Part shown: piece after piece, positions 18,273 through 26,564 of the stretch
Layout: each line of letters starts with the position of its first letter
Numbering within the stretch: position 1 is the stretch's first letter
The notes under the pieces: generated by a model
Told to the model about the DNA's origin: nothing
The model's database searches: none
The model's input: only the letters and a program-made list of their open reading frames with translations
Source of the DNA: Streptococcus cristatus
GTDB taxonomy: Bacteria; Bacillota; Bacilli; Lactobacillales; Streptococcaceae
Direction of reading: 5' to 3'
Assembly (NCBI RefSeq): GCF_003943515.1
Contig: NZ_RJPT01000002.1
Span: forward strand, 1 to 64,000
DNA: 64,000 nucleotides
Made by a program: the position numbers and the translations under genes

Positions 18273-19030
18273 ATGAAGAAAAACAATACCACTTCTGGTT
18301 GCCTGACAATATTTGCAGCAATTGTTGCTATTGCAGTCGTAATATTCTTTATAGCCTTAGCCATGCCACTTATGCTGATTTTAGGCAGTTTTGGTATTAT
18401 TCAAAAAAATATCCAAATACCAAAAGACAAAAGGTTGCTATCGCAGTCACTCTAATAGGTCTGATTGGCTCATTCACCGTAACTCCTTGGGTATTTAATT
18501 CAATAAACACTAAATCAGAACAGACTCAAACCACCATTTCTAGCTCTAGTCATTCCTCAGACTCTTCAAGCTTCAGCTCTTCTAAAACAAGTGGTTCCTC
18601 AACATCCGAGGAAAAAGAAAAGCAAGAGAAAGAACGCAAAGAAAAAGAGCTACAAGAAGCGCAGAAACAAAAGCAGGAACAAGCGCGTAAGGAAGCCGAA
18701 GCTAAGCAAATTGCTGAAGCTGCTGATCAAGCTGTCCAACAACTCGAAAACAATCCAGTTCAAGAAAATATTTCTTCAGCACAAGCTGCTGTCGAACACG
18801 TTGCAGATCCAGCTACAAAAGCTAGTTTGACTGAACGTATCGGCCAAGTCCAAAACGCAATTAACCAACAGGCGGAGGAGGCTCGCCAAGAAGCTGAGAA
18901 ACAAGTAGTAGAACAACAAGATACAGGCTCTACCGGTGGATATTTTAAAGATGCTAGAGGTAGATGGCATCGACCTAACGGTCAGTATGCTTCCAAAATA
19001 GAAATTGCAAATGCAGGATTAGCATGGTAA
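18273..19030 (+). pseudogene. Frameshifted membrane protein with RGRWHRPNGQ C-terminal motif
   Basis: The frame starting at 18273 gives MKKNNTTSGCLTIFAAIVAI and a transmembrane segment, then stops at 18455. The continuation lies in the -1 frame, from about 18391, as WYYSKKYPNTKRQKVAIAVTLIGL. It then has a Ser-rich stretch, a Lys/Glu coiled coil and the C-terminus YFKDARGRWHRPNGQYAS. A one-base loss in the TTTT run near 18388-18391 explains the break. Joined, the product would be about 250 residues with two membrane segments and an outside tail. The function is unknown. It may be a true mutation, an assembly error, or frameshifting at T-TTT-GG. Confidence 0.7.
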
Positions 19031-19045
19031 CATTCGTTTTATGTT

Positions 19046-19177
19046 ATGCCAAAATTTTCAGGTGCTTATGAAATAATCAAAGGGAATGACAATTCACTAT
19101 ACGACATTAGCGAGTCTACCAATTTTATTACACTTGAATATTTCTATCATTTAGGGAAAGAAAAGAATATAAAATGA
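19046..19177 (+). CDS. Small ORF of 43 codons, doubtful
   Basis: MPKFSGAYEIIKGNDNSLYD opens a frame that ends inside the terminator stem. No clear ribosome-binding site precedes it. The IKGNDNS segment resembles the IKGN-type tails of some streptococcal secreted proteins, so it may be a decayed C-terminal domain rather than a gene. Confidence 0.25.
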   Translation: MPKFSGAYEIIKGNDNSLYDISESTNFITLEYFYHLGKEKNIK

Positions 19178-19203
19178 GCTTGAAAAAATGTTCAAGCTCA
19201 TTT
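19172..19203. terminator. Bidirectional terminator
   Basis: AAATGAGCTTGAA pairs exactly with TTCAAGCTCATTT around six bases, with T runs both ways. It separates the frameshifted gene from the convergent small membrane-protein gene. Confidence 0.85.
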
Positions 19204-19212
19204 TTCATTATT

Positions 19213-19557
19213 TTAAAAAAGTTTGAAGAAATATAGATAAACCAAAATATAGATTGTAAAACAGACGATAAATACGAGCCACCTCATCCAAAACTGTGAC
19301 TTGCTATAATTTTTAGCACGCAAGAGGCCGATAAAGAACCAGATAAGCCCCCAAAAAAACATTCCCAGCAATTGAGGAGCATAGTAAGAAATCAAAACTA
19401 GACTAAAAAGGACAAAACTGAGTACAAGCATGATACTTTTTTCTGTTATCTGCGACCGAGGAATCATCCAGCCCAAAAAGAAACAGAAAATTGGCACCGC
19501 GATAAACGGCGTAAAAACCATCAAAATGAAGCAAAACTGCGATAATGACTCAAACAT
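19213..19557 (-). CDS. Small hydrophobic membrane protein, unknown
   Basis: About 114 residues, almost entirely hydrophobic, with three or four transmembrane segments (for example FILMVFTPFIAVPIFCFFLGW, IMLVLSFVLFSLVLISYY, MFFWGLIWFFIGLL) and a final WLVFIVCFTIYILVYLYF. I recognise no family. Start choice is uncertain: 19557 follows AAAAGGG at nine bases; 19575 and 19647 are in-frame alternatives. It lies between the two copies of the pepF 3' end. Confidence 0.5.
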   Translation of the reverse strand: MFESLSQFCFILMVFTPFIAVPIFCFFLGWMIPRSQITEKSIMLVLSFVLFSLVLISYYAPQLLGMFFWGLIWFFIGLLRAKNYSKSQFWMRWLVFIVCFTIYILVYLYFFKLF

Positions 19558-19720
19558 AAACAGCGCCCTTTTCATTCCTTTTTTATATTTTGTAAAACAC
19601 AGCTGATTTACCTTCTTCCTATTATAACCTAAAAATTTTATTTTCAAACAAAAAAACTGGAATATATCATTTTTCTTAAATCAATAGAGGACTAATGAGG
19701 CAAGCTAAGGGCGTGAGAGA

Positions 19721-19927
19721 CACCAGCTACCTACACCTGAAAATGACGAAAATGGTGCCCGTGACTGGCTAGAACTGCTCAAATCTGGCAGCAGCAAGAC
19801 ACCGCTTGAATCAGAAATGATTATCGAAGCCGATATCTCAACGGACAAACCACTCCGTGATACCATCCAATTCTTGTCTGATACAGTTGATCAGATTATC
19901 GCCTACAGTGCTGAGTTGGGAGAGTAA
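19721..19927 (+). pseudogene. Detached second copy of the pepF 3' end
   Basis: From 19721 the DNA aligns with the last ~205 bases of pepF down to the stop codon. It gives GARDWLELLKSGSSKTPLE and later RDTIQFLSDTVDQIIAYS. One A is missing near 19740, so the upstream part is out of frame. By hand I count about 30 mismatches in the last ~183 bases, mostly at third positions, so this is a diverged homologue rather than a recent copy. There is no start or upstream pepF sequence. It is a remnant of recombination at pepF. Confidence 0.9.
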
Positions 19928-19934
19928 ATTAAAA

Positions 19935-20091
19935 GAGTCTGAGACAAAAGTCTAACCTTAAATATAAAAAAGCGAACAAAACGAGTTATCTGACACTCAG
20001 AATACTGTCTTGTTCGCTTTTTTTATAATCTATCGATTTTAAAAATTCATAATAAAGAATTCCTAAAATCAAAATTTTTTGTCCCGGCCTC
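19935..20091. repeat. RUP/MITE-like element, 157 bp, with GAG..GACA ends
   Basis: It begins GAGTCTGAGACAAAAGTC and ends, read inversely, GAGGCCGGGACAAAAA. These ends resemble those of the two 175-bp elements at 25518 and 50195, but the interior differs and holds a terminator hairpin. It follows the pepF remnant by 7 bases. Confidence 0.65.
19966..20023. terminator. Terminator-like hairpin inside the repeat
   Basis: AAAAAAGCGAACA pairs with TGTTCGCTTTTTT across a long, partly structured loop. It can end transcription in both directions, including the minus-strand NTF2-like gene. Confidence 0.7.
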
Positions 20092-20096
20092 TTAAA

Positions 20097-20486
20097 TTAT
20101 CCCCAAAAGCTATCTTCCTCAGCTTGATCTGAAGAGAAGAGCCAAACTTCTTTGATTTTTCCGTCTTCAATACGGAAGAGGTCAATCCCGTTCATATTGA
20201 GTTCAGTACCATCAGCACGTGTTCCGAGAAAAGTAACATTAGCTGCGATTAAATCCTTATTGTCAGAAACCCAATTTGTTATCACCTTAAAGGTTCCATT
20301 AGTTTTCTCAGCAAATGTAGCTAGGTGAGATCCTAGCTTGTCCTTACCAACAACTGAACCAGATATACTATGATTACCAGGTTGATGCCAGACAATATCA
20401 TCTGCCATCGTTTCAAAGACACCAGGAAAGTCACCAGCAATTAAAGCTTGGTTATAAGCATTGAAAATTTCTAAGTTTGTTGACAT
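20097..20486 (-). CDS. NTF2/SnoaL-like protein
   Basis: The 129-residue protein has the SnoaL pattern: a helical start (LEIFNAYNQALIAGDFPGVFETMADDIVWHQPG), then strands ending LNMNGIDLFRIEDGKIKEVWLFSSD. Proteins of this fold bind small molecules or act as isomerases; the substrate is unknown. The start at 20486 follows GGAG at seven bases; the longer open frame upstream crosses the intergenic control region. It is divergent from an HxlR regulator, which probably controls it. Confidence 0.75.
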   Translation of the reverse strand: MSTNLEIFNAYNQALIAGDFPGVFETMADDIVWHQPGNHSISGSVVGKDKLGSHLATFAEKTNGTFKVITNWVSDNKDLIAANVTFLGTRADGTELNMNGIDLFRIEDGKIKEVWLFSSDQAEEDSFWG

Positions 20487-20564
20487 ATCTATTCTCCATT
20501 TCTTTTTTATGGTATAATTGTAACAGTTAAAATCAAAAAAACAAGTAGACACTTTCTCGATAGC

Positions 20565-20596
20565 TAGTATCAAAAGTAGTACTATTATTGATACTA
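20565..20596. promoter_or_regulatory. Inverted-repeat operator of the HxlR regulator
   Basis: TAGTATCA (20565-20572) and TGATACTA (20589-20596) are exact inverted repeats with a 16-base spacer that contains AGTACT. HxlR-family dimers bind such sites; the repeat lies 40 bases before the regulator start and between the divergent genes. Confidence 0.65.
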
Positions 20597-20636
20597 AAAG
20601 ATAAATTTTTTTAAAAAAATAGAAAGAAGATATTTT

Positions 20637-20984
20637 ATGCCAAATAAAGTGAGTGAGTATGGTATTTGTCCATTTGCGACAACGCAAAGGGTTTTAACAG
20701 GGAAATGGGCACTGGTAATCATTTATCAGTTGAGTACGGGTACCAAACGATTTAAAGAATTGCAGAGATTATTGCCTGGGATTACTCAAACTATTTTGAC
20801 CCGTCATCTCCGTCAATTAGAAAAGGATAAGATTGTTCAACGAAAGGTCTATGCGGAAGTTCCCCCACGAGTTGAGTACAGCTTAACCGAAATGGGACAG
20901 GAATTCAAAGTTGTATTAGATGCTGTCGAAAACTGGGGTCTGGATTATATTAAGTTGCTAAATGCTAATGAGATAGGCAACTGA
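20637..20984 (+). CDS. HxlR-family transcriptional regulator
   Basis: The 115-residue winged-helix protein has the HxlR layout: ICPFATTQRVLTGKWALVIIYQLSTGTKRF, LPGITQTILTRHLRQLEKDKIV (recognition helix) and VPPRVEYSLTEMGQEF (wing). One Cys near the N-terminus (CPF, residue 11) is at the position used for thiol sensing by several family members, so a redox or electrophile signal is plausible. It is divergent from the NTF2-like gene. Confidence 0.88.
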   Translation: MPNKVSEYGICPFATTQRVLTGKWALVIIYQLSTGTKRFKELQRLLPGITQTILTRHLRQLEKDKIVQRKVYAEVPPRVEYSLTEMGQEFKVVLDAVENWGLDYIKLLNANEIGN

Positions 20985-21129
20985 TAAGTCCCATAGAGGG
21001 AATGCATTTTTTATCGAATCCCTCAATCAAAAGACAGTAAGGCAAACCAGTAAATTTCCAATCAATTTTCTTGAAACCCGTTCCTTCTTTTGATAGACTA
21101 ATATATAGTTTTGAAAAAGGAGACTTATC

Positions 21130-21798
21130 ATGAAAAAATTTATTGCTGAATTAATCGGTACATTTATGCTTGTGTTCATCGGAACAGGAGCCGTTGTTTT
21201 TGGAAATGGTACAGAGGGTCTTGGACACCTTGGAATTGCTTTTGCCTTTGGTTTAGCAATCGTGGTTGCAGCTTTCTCAATCGGAACTGTTTCAGGTGCC
21301 CACTTAAACCCAGCCGTTTCAATCGCTATGTTTGTAAACAAACGCTTGTCATCTTCAGAGCTTGTCAACTACATTCTTGGACAAGTGGTTGGAGCTTTCC
21401 TTGCATCGGGTGCGGTCTTCTTCCTCTTGGCAAACTCAGGCATGTCAACTGCTAGTCTCGGTGAAAATGCCTTGGCAAACGGTGTAACTGTCTTTGGTGG
21501 TTTCCTGTTTGAAGTCATCGCAACTTTCTTGTTTGTCTTGGTTATCATGACTGTCACTTCAGCAAGCAAAGGCAATGGCGCGATTGCTGGTTTGGTAATC
21601 GGTTTGTCTTTGATGGCAATGATTCTTGTAGGATTGAACATCACTGGACTTTCAGTAAACCCAGCTCGTAGCTTGGCACCAGCTGTCTTGGTAGGTGGCG
21701 CAGCCCTTCAACAAGTATGGATTTTTATTCTTGCACCAATCGTAGGTGGCGTTCTTGCAGCTCTTGTTGCGAAAAACTGCCTTGGCACAGAAGAATAA
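21130..21798 (+). CDS. Aquaporin, MIP family
   Basis: The 222-residue membrane channel has six transmembrane helices and the two pore half-helices with NPA boxes: SGAHLNPAVS (about residue 60) and LSVNPARSLAP (about residue 175). The LNITGLSVNPARS context with Arg after the second NPA gives the selectivity filter of AqpZ-like water channels. Length and motifs favour water over glycerol transport. AAAAGGAG precedes the start, and a terminator follows, so it is monocistronic. Confidence 0.9.
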   Translation: MKKFIAELIGTFMLVFIGTGAVVFGNGTEGLGHLGIAFAFGLAIVVAAFSIGTVSGAHLNPAVSIAMFVNKRLSSSELVNYILGQVVGAFLASGAVFFLLANSGMSTASLGENALANGVTVFGGFLFEVIATFLFVLVIMTVTSASKGNGAIAGLVIGLSLMAMILVGLNITGLSVNPARSLAPAVLVGGAALQQVWIFILAPIVGGVLAALVAKNCLGTEE

Positions 21799-21805
21799 GA
21801 AACGA

Positions 21806-21845
21806 AAAAGAGTCCTGTCCTCAGTTTGAGGAACAGGGCTTTTTC
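21806..21845 (+). terminator. Terminator after the aquaporin gene
   Basis: A two-part stem (TCCTGT with ACAGGG, CCTC with GAGG) ends in TTTTT on the + strand, 8 bases past the stop. Confidence 0.8.
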
Positions 21846-21861
21846 TATGAGAACAAAGAAA

Positions 21862-21885
21862 CACTCCCTTTTTGAATGGGGAGTG
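21862..21885 (-). terminator. Terminator after trxA
   Basis: CACTCCC pairs with GGGAGTG around ten bases, followed on the minus strand by TTTCTTT. Confidence 0.75.
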
Positions 21886-21893
21886 CTTTTCTT

Positions 21894-22208
21894 TTAACTC
21901 AATTCAGCAACGATGGCCTTGATTTGTTCTGCAGTGTGAACACCTGCAACTTGTTTCACCACTTGGCCGTCTTTTTTGAAGAGAAGGGTTGGGATGGACA
22001 TGATTCCAAAGGCACGAGCTGTATCTGGGTTTTCATCTACGTCCATTTTAACGATTTTCAGGACATCTTCTGAAAGTTCTTCAGACAATTTATCCAAGAT
22101 TGGACCTTGCATACGACATGGACCACACCAAGTTGCCCAGAAGTCTACCAAGACCAAACCGTCTTTTGTTTCTTGTTCAAATGTTGCATCTGTAATTGCT
22201 TTTGCCAT
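21894..22208 (-). CDS. trxA: Thioredoxin
   Basis: The 104-residue thioredoxin has the active site WATWCGPCRM (Cys-Gly-Pro-Cys, about residues 29-32) and the cis-Pro loop IMSIPTLLF. It reduces protein disulfides in the cytosol. AAAGGAG precedes the start. It follows the DUF4649 gene by 14 bases and is probably co-transcribed with it. Confidence 0.95.
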   Translation of the reverse strand: MAKAITDATFEQETKDGLVLVDFWATWCGPCRMQGPILDKLSEELSEDVLKIVKMDVDENPDTARAFGIMSIPTLLFKKDGQVVKQVAGVHTAEQIKAIVAELS

Positions 22209-22222
22209 TGTATTTCTCCTTT

Positions 22223-22444
22223 TTAGTTATATTGGCTTAAATCTTGTTTCATGAGATAGAAGAAGACATCTCCATAAGTCCCATGGTAGTCCAAATCATG
22301 ACCATTGTAAGTTAATTTTTGGACAGTGTAGTAATCCGCGACACCGATCAGGCAGGCATGCTGGGATAGTTCAAACTCCTCATATGACTCGAAAGTTATC
22401 TTCCGTTCTGACTTAGCTGCATCTAGATAAGTAATTTCAATCAT
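22223..22444 (-). CDS. DUF4649 protein
   Basis: The 73-residue protein starts MIEITYLDAAKSERKITFES and contains GVADYYTVQKLTYNGHDL. It matches DUF4649, a small streptococcal family of unknown role. The start at 22444 follows AAGGAGAGCCT; the longer open frame has no such site. It lies just upstream of trxA on the same strand. Confidence 0.75.
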   Translation of the reverse strand: MIEITYLDAAKSERKITFESYEEFELSQHACLIGVADYYTVQKLTYNGHDLDYHGTYGDVFFYLMKQDLSQYN

Positions 22445-22664
22445 AGGCTCTCCTTTTTGATTCCATTCGTAATTCATGATTTAATTGTAACCAAAAAAGT
22501 TACATTTGTCAAATCAGACGCATCCGCCACTGCTAGATCGTAGAAGGATGCCTTTGAATCCTGATTGATCATCTTCTCCCTTTTGTTTGACTTGATTCTA
22601 GCACAATGTAAAGAAGAAATCTTTGACAAAACAAGCACAAAGGCTACGTTTGTTTTTATTTTTA

Positions 22665-22673
22665 TGTTAAAAT
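22665..22673 (+). promoter_or_regulatory. Extended -10 promoter of hslO, implying a leaderless mRNA
   Basis: TGtTAAAAT ends at 22673, only seven bases before the hslO ATG at 22681. Initiation at the normal distance would fall at or next to the A of the ATG. No usable ribosome-binding site fits between. Confidence 0.6.
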
Positions 22674-22680
22674 AAAAGGC

Positions 22681-23553
22681 ATGGACAAAATTATTAAAAC
22701 TACCTCAGAAAATGGTTCTTTCCGAGCTTATGTGCTGGATAGCACAGAGACGGTTCGGACCGCTCAAGAAAAACATCAAACTCAAGCAAGTTCTACCGTG
22801 GCACTCGGCCGCACACTGATTGCCAGCCAGATTCTGGCTGCAAATGAAAAAGGCCAGACTAAGATTACCGTCAAGATTCTTGGGACCAGCTCACTAGGCG
22901 CGATTATCACAGTGGCAGATACCGAGGGCAATGTCAAAGGCTATGTGCAAAATCCTGGTGTGGATATTAAAAAGACAGCCACTGGCGAAGTTCTGGTTGG
23001 CCCTTTTGTCGGCTCTGGTCAATTTTTGGTTATCACGGACTACGGCACTGGCAATCCCTATAATTCTATGACTCCTCTCATCTCTGGAGAAATCGGCGAA
23101 GACCTAGCCTTCTACCTGACCGAAAGTCAGCAAACTCCTTCTGCCGTTGGCCTCAATGTTCTCTTGGATGAGAACGATAAAGTCAAGGTTGCTGGCGGTT
23201 TCTTGGTACAAGCTCTGCCTGGTGCTAAGGAAGCTGATATCGCCTGCTTTGAGAAGCGGATTCAAGAAATGCCAGCCATCTCTAAGCTGTTAGAATCCGA
23301 TAACCATATAGAAGCTCTACTGGCTGCCATCTATGGAGATGAGCCCTACAAACGCCTGTCTGAAGAGGAAATTCGCTTCCAGTGTGATTGCAGCAAAGAG
23401 CGCTTCATGAATGCCTTGGCTACCTTGCCAAAGGCTGACTTAGAAGAGATGCGTGACCAGGACCACGGAGCTGAAATAGTCTGCCAATTCTGCCAGACAG
23501 CCTACCACTTTGACCAAAATGACTTGGAGGAACTGATTCGTGACAAATCTTAA
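22681..23553 (+). CDS. hslO: Hsp33 redox-regulated chaperone
   Basis: The 290-residue holdase chaperone becomes active when oxidised. The zinc-switch cysteines are in [10 protein letters not shown] and [12 protein letters not shown] near the C-terminus (CxC and CxxC). The N-terminal domain shows [19 protein letters not shown] and [21 protein letters not shown]. Its start is unusual: a strong extended -10 lies seven bases upstream and there is no normal ribosome-binding site. The stop overlaps the dusB start by 14 bases, so the two are translationally coupled. Confidence 0.95.
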   Translation: MDKIIKTTSENGSFRAYVLDSTETVRTAQEKHQTQASSTVALGRTLIASQILAANEKGQTKITVKILGTSSLGAIITVADTEGNVKGYVQNPGVDIKKTATGEVLVGPFVGSGQFLVITDYGTGNPYNSMTPLISGEIGEDLAFYLTESQQTPSAVGLNVLLDENDKVKVAGGFLVQALPGAKEADIACFEKRIQEMPAISKLLESDNHIEALLAAIYGDEPYKRLSEEEIRFQCDCSKERFMNALATLPKADLEEMRDQDHGAEIVCQFCQTAYHFDQNDLEELIRDKS

Positions 23554-24517
23554 TACCCCTTTTATGATTGGAAATGTTGAAATTCCTAACCGTACGGTTC
23601 TGGCACCCATGGCCGGCGTAACCAACTCTGCTTTCCGAACCATTGCCAAAGAGCTGGGAGCAGGCCTGGTCGTTATGGAAATGGTCTCTGACAAGGGCAT
23701 CCAATACAACAACGAAAAAACCCTCCACATGCTTCACATTGATGAGGGTGAAAATCCAGTCTCTATCCAGCTTTTCGGAAGCGACGAGGACAGTTTGGCT
23801 CGCGCAGCGGAATTTATTCAAGAAAACACCAAGACAGATATCGTCGATATCAACATGGGCTGCCCGGTCAACAAAATTGTCAAAAACGAAGCTGGCGCTA
23901 TGTGGCTCAAGGATCCTGAGAAAATCTATAAAATCATCAACAAGGTTCAGTCTGTTTTGGATATCCCTCTGACAGTCAAGATGCGGACGGGTTGGTCCGA
24001 CAGCTCACTGGCTGTAGAAAATGCTCTGGCAGCCGAAGCAGCTGGCGTTTCAGCCTTGGCTATGCACGGCCGCACCCGTGAGCAAATGTACACAGGGCAT
24101 GCTGACCTCGAAACCTTGCATGACGTGGCCCAAGCCCTGACAAAGATTCCTTTCATCGCCAACGGTGATATCCGCAGCGTGCAAGAAGCCAAACAACGCA
24201 TTGAAGAAGTCGGCGCTGACGCTGTCATGATTGGACGAGCTGCCATGGGAAATCCCTACCTCTTCAACCAAATCAACCACTATTTTGAAACGGGTGAAAT
24301 CCTGCCAGACTTGACCTTCGAAGACAAGATGAAGATTGCTTATGAGCACCTCAAACGCTTGATTAACCTCAAAGGTGAACACATTGCTGTCCGCGAATTC
24401 CGTGGTCTAGCACCCCACTACCTTCGTGGAACATCTGGTGCAGCTAAACTTCGCGGTGCCATTTCACAGGCCAACACATTGGCAGAGATCGAGGAACTCT
24501 TGCAACTCCAACATTAA
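23540..24517 (+). CDS. dusB: tRNA-dihydrouridine synthase
   Basis: The 325-residue flavoenzyme reduces uridines in the tRNA D-loop. It shows the Dus TIM-barrel motifs [33 protein letters not shown] (catalytic Cys), [19 protein letters not shown] and [13 protein letters not shown]. The start is GTG at 23540, inside hslO, preceded by GGAGGA at nine bases. The hslO-dusB pair is common in lactobacilli and streptococci. Confidence 0.92.
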   Translation: MTNLNTPFMIGNVEIPNRTVLAPMAGVTNSAFRTIAKELGAGLVVMEMVSDKGIQYNNEKTLHMLHIDEGENPVSIQLFGSDEDSLARAAEFIQENTKTDIVDINMGCPVNKIVKNEAGAMWLKDPEKIYKIINKVQSVLDIPLTVKMRTGWSDSSLAVENALAAEAAGVSALAMHGRTREQMYTGHADLETLHDVAQALTKIPFIANGDIRSVQEAKQRIEEVGADAVMIGRAAMGNPYLFNQINHYFETGEILPDLTFEDKMKIAYEHLKRLINLKGEHIAVREFRGLAPHYLRGTSGAAKLRGAISQANTLAEIEELLQLQH

Positions 24518-24524
24518 AGAAATA

Positions 24525-24558
24525 AAAAAGGAAGCATCTACAAAGGTGCCTCCTTTTT
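24525..24558. terminator. Bidirectional terminator after dusB
   Basis: AAAAAGGA-a-GCA pairs with TGC-c-TCCTTTTT; T runs on both strands serve dusB and the convergent lipoprotein gene. Confidence 0.85.
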
Positions 24559-24566
24559 TTGCAAAT

Positions 24567-25328
24567 TTATTTGATCAATTGAACACTAGCTACTTTACCG
24601 TCAGCGCCAGTAGTGATTTGGATGCCCAATCTAGGAGCAGATGGCTCAGCAGAACCCAGCTGAGCTGTATAGCGACCATCATCCAAAGTATAGGCATATG
24701 AAGCAACATGGTAAGTATTGACAGTTCCATTTGCTGACTTGACGCTAAATTGTCCGCCTGCTGAAACAGTCACTGTACTACCTCCTGCATCTACCCAACT
24801 ACCAGCCGCTGCAGAGAAATCTCCATCCACCATATTCAAAACGCCTTTATAGCGAGCATTTGTTTCTGCCTGCTTGTTTTGAAGCTGACGATCAGTGGCT
24901 GGATTTTGAGCTGGTTGACTCGGTTGGGCTGGCTGAGTCGCTTGATTTGGTTTAGTTGGTTGAGTCGGCGTAGCTTGTTGACTAGGAGCTTGTTGAGATT
25001 GGCTTGGTTGAGCCTGTGTATCTTGTTGAGCTTGAACCTGCTGATCCACCCCTTGTTGTGTTTGGTTTTGTGAAGGTTGAACGGATTCCACAGCTTTCTG
25101 TACTTGTTCTGCTTGCCCTACTGTTTTATTTGAAGAAGCATTGCTGCTGGCTTTTGGAGCGCTGCTAGCTTTGCTAGATGAAGTAACTTTAGAGCTAGAA
25201 GAAGTTTGTACTGTCTTATTAGCACTTGTGCTAGTCTTGGTTTCTTCTTTGTGACCACAAGCCCCTAAAAGTAAGCTAGAAGCTAGAACAGTAGCAGCCA
25301 TCAATTTTGTATAAGTCTTAGTTTTCAT
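24567..25328 (-). CDS. DUF6287-domain lipoprotein with Ser/Gln/Pro-rich stalk
   Basis: The 253-residue lipoprotein has the signal LMAATVLASSLLLGAC with the lipobox Cys at about residue 24. A long low-complexity stalk (Ser-rich, then Gln/Pro-rich, about 30-145) lifts a C-terminal DUF6287 domain (about 158-253, from YKGVLNMVDGDFSAAAG). The domain is widespread on streptococcal surface lipoproteins and has no known function. AAAGGAG precedes the start. It has its own sigma-A promoter and, further upstream, a perfect SigX cin-box. Confidence 0.8.
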   Translation of the reverse strand: MKTKTYTKLMAATVLASSLLLGACGHKEETKTSTSANKTVQTSSSSKVTSSSKASSAPKASSNASSNKTVGQAEQVQKAVESVQPSQNQTQQGVDQQVQAQQDTQAQPSQSQQAPSQQATPTQPTKPNQATQPAQPSQPAQNPATDRQLQNKQAETNARYKGVLNMVDGDFSAAAGSWVDAGGSTVTVSAGGQFSVKSANGTVNTYHVASYAYTLDDGRYTAQLGSAEPSAPRLGIQITTGADGKVASVQLIK

Positions 25329-25369
25329 TTTTTCTTCTCCTTTGTAACATCTGGAAATCTTTTTGTAAT

Positions 25370-25410
25370 ATTATTGTAACACTCGTAATAAAGTATGTCA
25401 ACTAGATATA
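25370..25410 (-). promoter_or_regulatory. Sigma-A promoter of the DUF6287 lipoprotein gene
   Basis: The minus strand reads TTGACA, a 17-base spacer (TACTTTATTACGAGTGT) and TACAAT, about 45 bases before the start codon. Coordinates are approximate by a few bases. Confidence 0.75.
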
Positions 25411-25494
25411 TGGAATTTTTCAAAAAATTTTGAAACAAATAACATCCAGGACTTAGGCCTCCTCTCTTCCTCAGCAGATATGTCGCTACTTTTA

Positions 25495-25502
25495 TATTCG
25501 TA
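25495..25502 (-). promoter_or_regulatory. Perfect SigX cin-box TACGAATA
   Basis: TACGAATA on the minus strand is the exact -10-like consensus for the ComX sigma factor, preceded by the usual T-rich stretch (CTTTTTTTATTTTCG). The first gene downstream is the DUF6287 lipoprotein, about 165 bases away. Confidence 0.5.
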
Positions 25503-25517
25503 ACGAAAATAAAAAAA

Positions 25518-25692
25518 GAGGCTGGGACAAAAGTCCTATCCTCTCAATTGTCTTTGGATTGCCGAGCAAGGCGCAGTGGTTGAGTGGGCTCTACTACGCT
25601 GATTTCATCAGCTTTTACAGCCCTACTCAACTGTGCGGAGGTGGGACGACGAAATCGAATTCTAACGAATTACCGATTCCTGTCCCACTCTC
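25518..25692 (+). repeat. 175-bp MITE/RUP-like element, copy 1
   Basis: It begins GAGGCTGGGACAAAAGTCC and ends CTGTCCCACTCTC, giving imperfect terminal inverted repeats with GGGACA. The interior has two strong hairpins, including GCTGAT-ttc-ATCAGC and TTGAGTGGGCT against AGCCCTACTCAA. An inverted copy lies at 50195-50369 with, by hand count, 7 differences in 175 positions. It has no coding capacity and must be moved by another element's enzymes, if at all. Confidence 0.85.
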
Positions 25693-25718
25693 AAGTAAAA
25701 TATAGCATCAATTTTCTT

Positions 25719-26507
25719 TTATTCCGATTTTTCTGTCTTCAGCCGATAAACCTTTCTCGGTTTCTTCTTTGGCACGCGCTTGACACCAGCCTCCTCCAAG
25801 TATTCTCCAAATTTTACGAGAAAATTATTGCTGACAATAGGTCGTCTAGGTGAGATGAGATTGACCAGCTCTGTCCCTTCATAGACAGTAAAGGGCGATT
25901 CCAGTAAATGGAGAAAAGTTGGATTCCAGTCCAGTCTCCCTTGAATCCGCTTGATAGATTCTAACAGGATTTGGTAGTGGTCAAAAGCAAAGTCCTCTGC
26001 TGTCAGAAGTCGCTCGCCATCTCTAAAACTCCTTGTCTTAAAGTCCACATTAAGGAAGGTGACTTCCTTAGCATCATCACCGGCCTTGACTTGGTTGATA
26101 GCGATTGCCGGCAGATAGACCAGATGGGCAATGGTGATAACCCAACCACGCGGATCGCGTCCTGGAGTGGAAACCGTCATCAGCTGCTCCACCTTTTCCA
26201 GCGGTATCTCGAGGTCTACTTCTTCCTTGACCTCCCGAATACAGGCTTGATAGGCATCCTCATTTTTGTCCACAAAACCTCCGACCAGAGCATATTTATT
26301 CTGATAAGGATGGGCCTTGCGCTTAATAACCAAGAGTTTTATCTGGCCTTCCACAAAACAATAAGCCACCATATCTGCTGTTACGCTAGGTGTCTCATAC
26401 TTGGGCAAATCCTGTGTCTTGTACCATGCTAAAAAGGCGGACTCATCCGCCATTGTTTCGTAATACTCTTTTTCCGACATTCCCGCTGGGATATCCTGTT
26501 TGGTCAT
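25719..26507 (-). CDS. NrtR-like Nudix regulator of NAD metabolism
   Basis: The 262-residue protein has a Nudix domain (about 40-175) and a C-terminal winged helix (about 185-262, PRRPIVSNNFLVKFGEYLEE then KPRKVYRL). This is the architecture of NrtR, which senses ADP-ribose and represses NAD genes. The Nudix box GGFVDKNEDAYQACIREVKEEVDL keeps REVKEE but has Asp where hydrolases have Gly, suggesting loss of catalysis and a sensor role. The gene is last in the nadR-pnuC operon, which supports the assignment. A plain Nudix hydrolase is the alternative. Confidence 0.75.
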   Translation of the reverse strand: MTKQDIPAGMSEKEYYETMADESAFLAWYKTQDLPKYETPSVTADMVAYCFVEGQIKLLVIKRKAHPYQNKYALVGGFVDKNEDAYQACIREVKEEVDLEIPLEKVEQLMTVSTPGRDPRGWVITIAHLVYLPAIAINQVKAGDDAKEVTFLNVDFKTRSFRDGERLLTAEDFAFDHYQILLESIKRIQGRLDWNPTFLHLLESPFTVYEGTELVNLISPRRPIVSNNFLVKFGEYLEEAGVKRVPKKKPRKVYRLKTEKSE

Positions 26508-26564
26508 GAATTTTTCTTCCTTTCCTAAGCTATTTTTTCTATCAAAAATCCTCCAAATCTTGCT

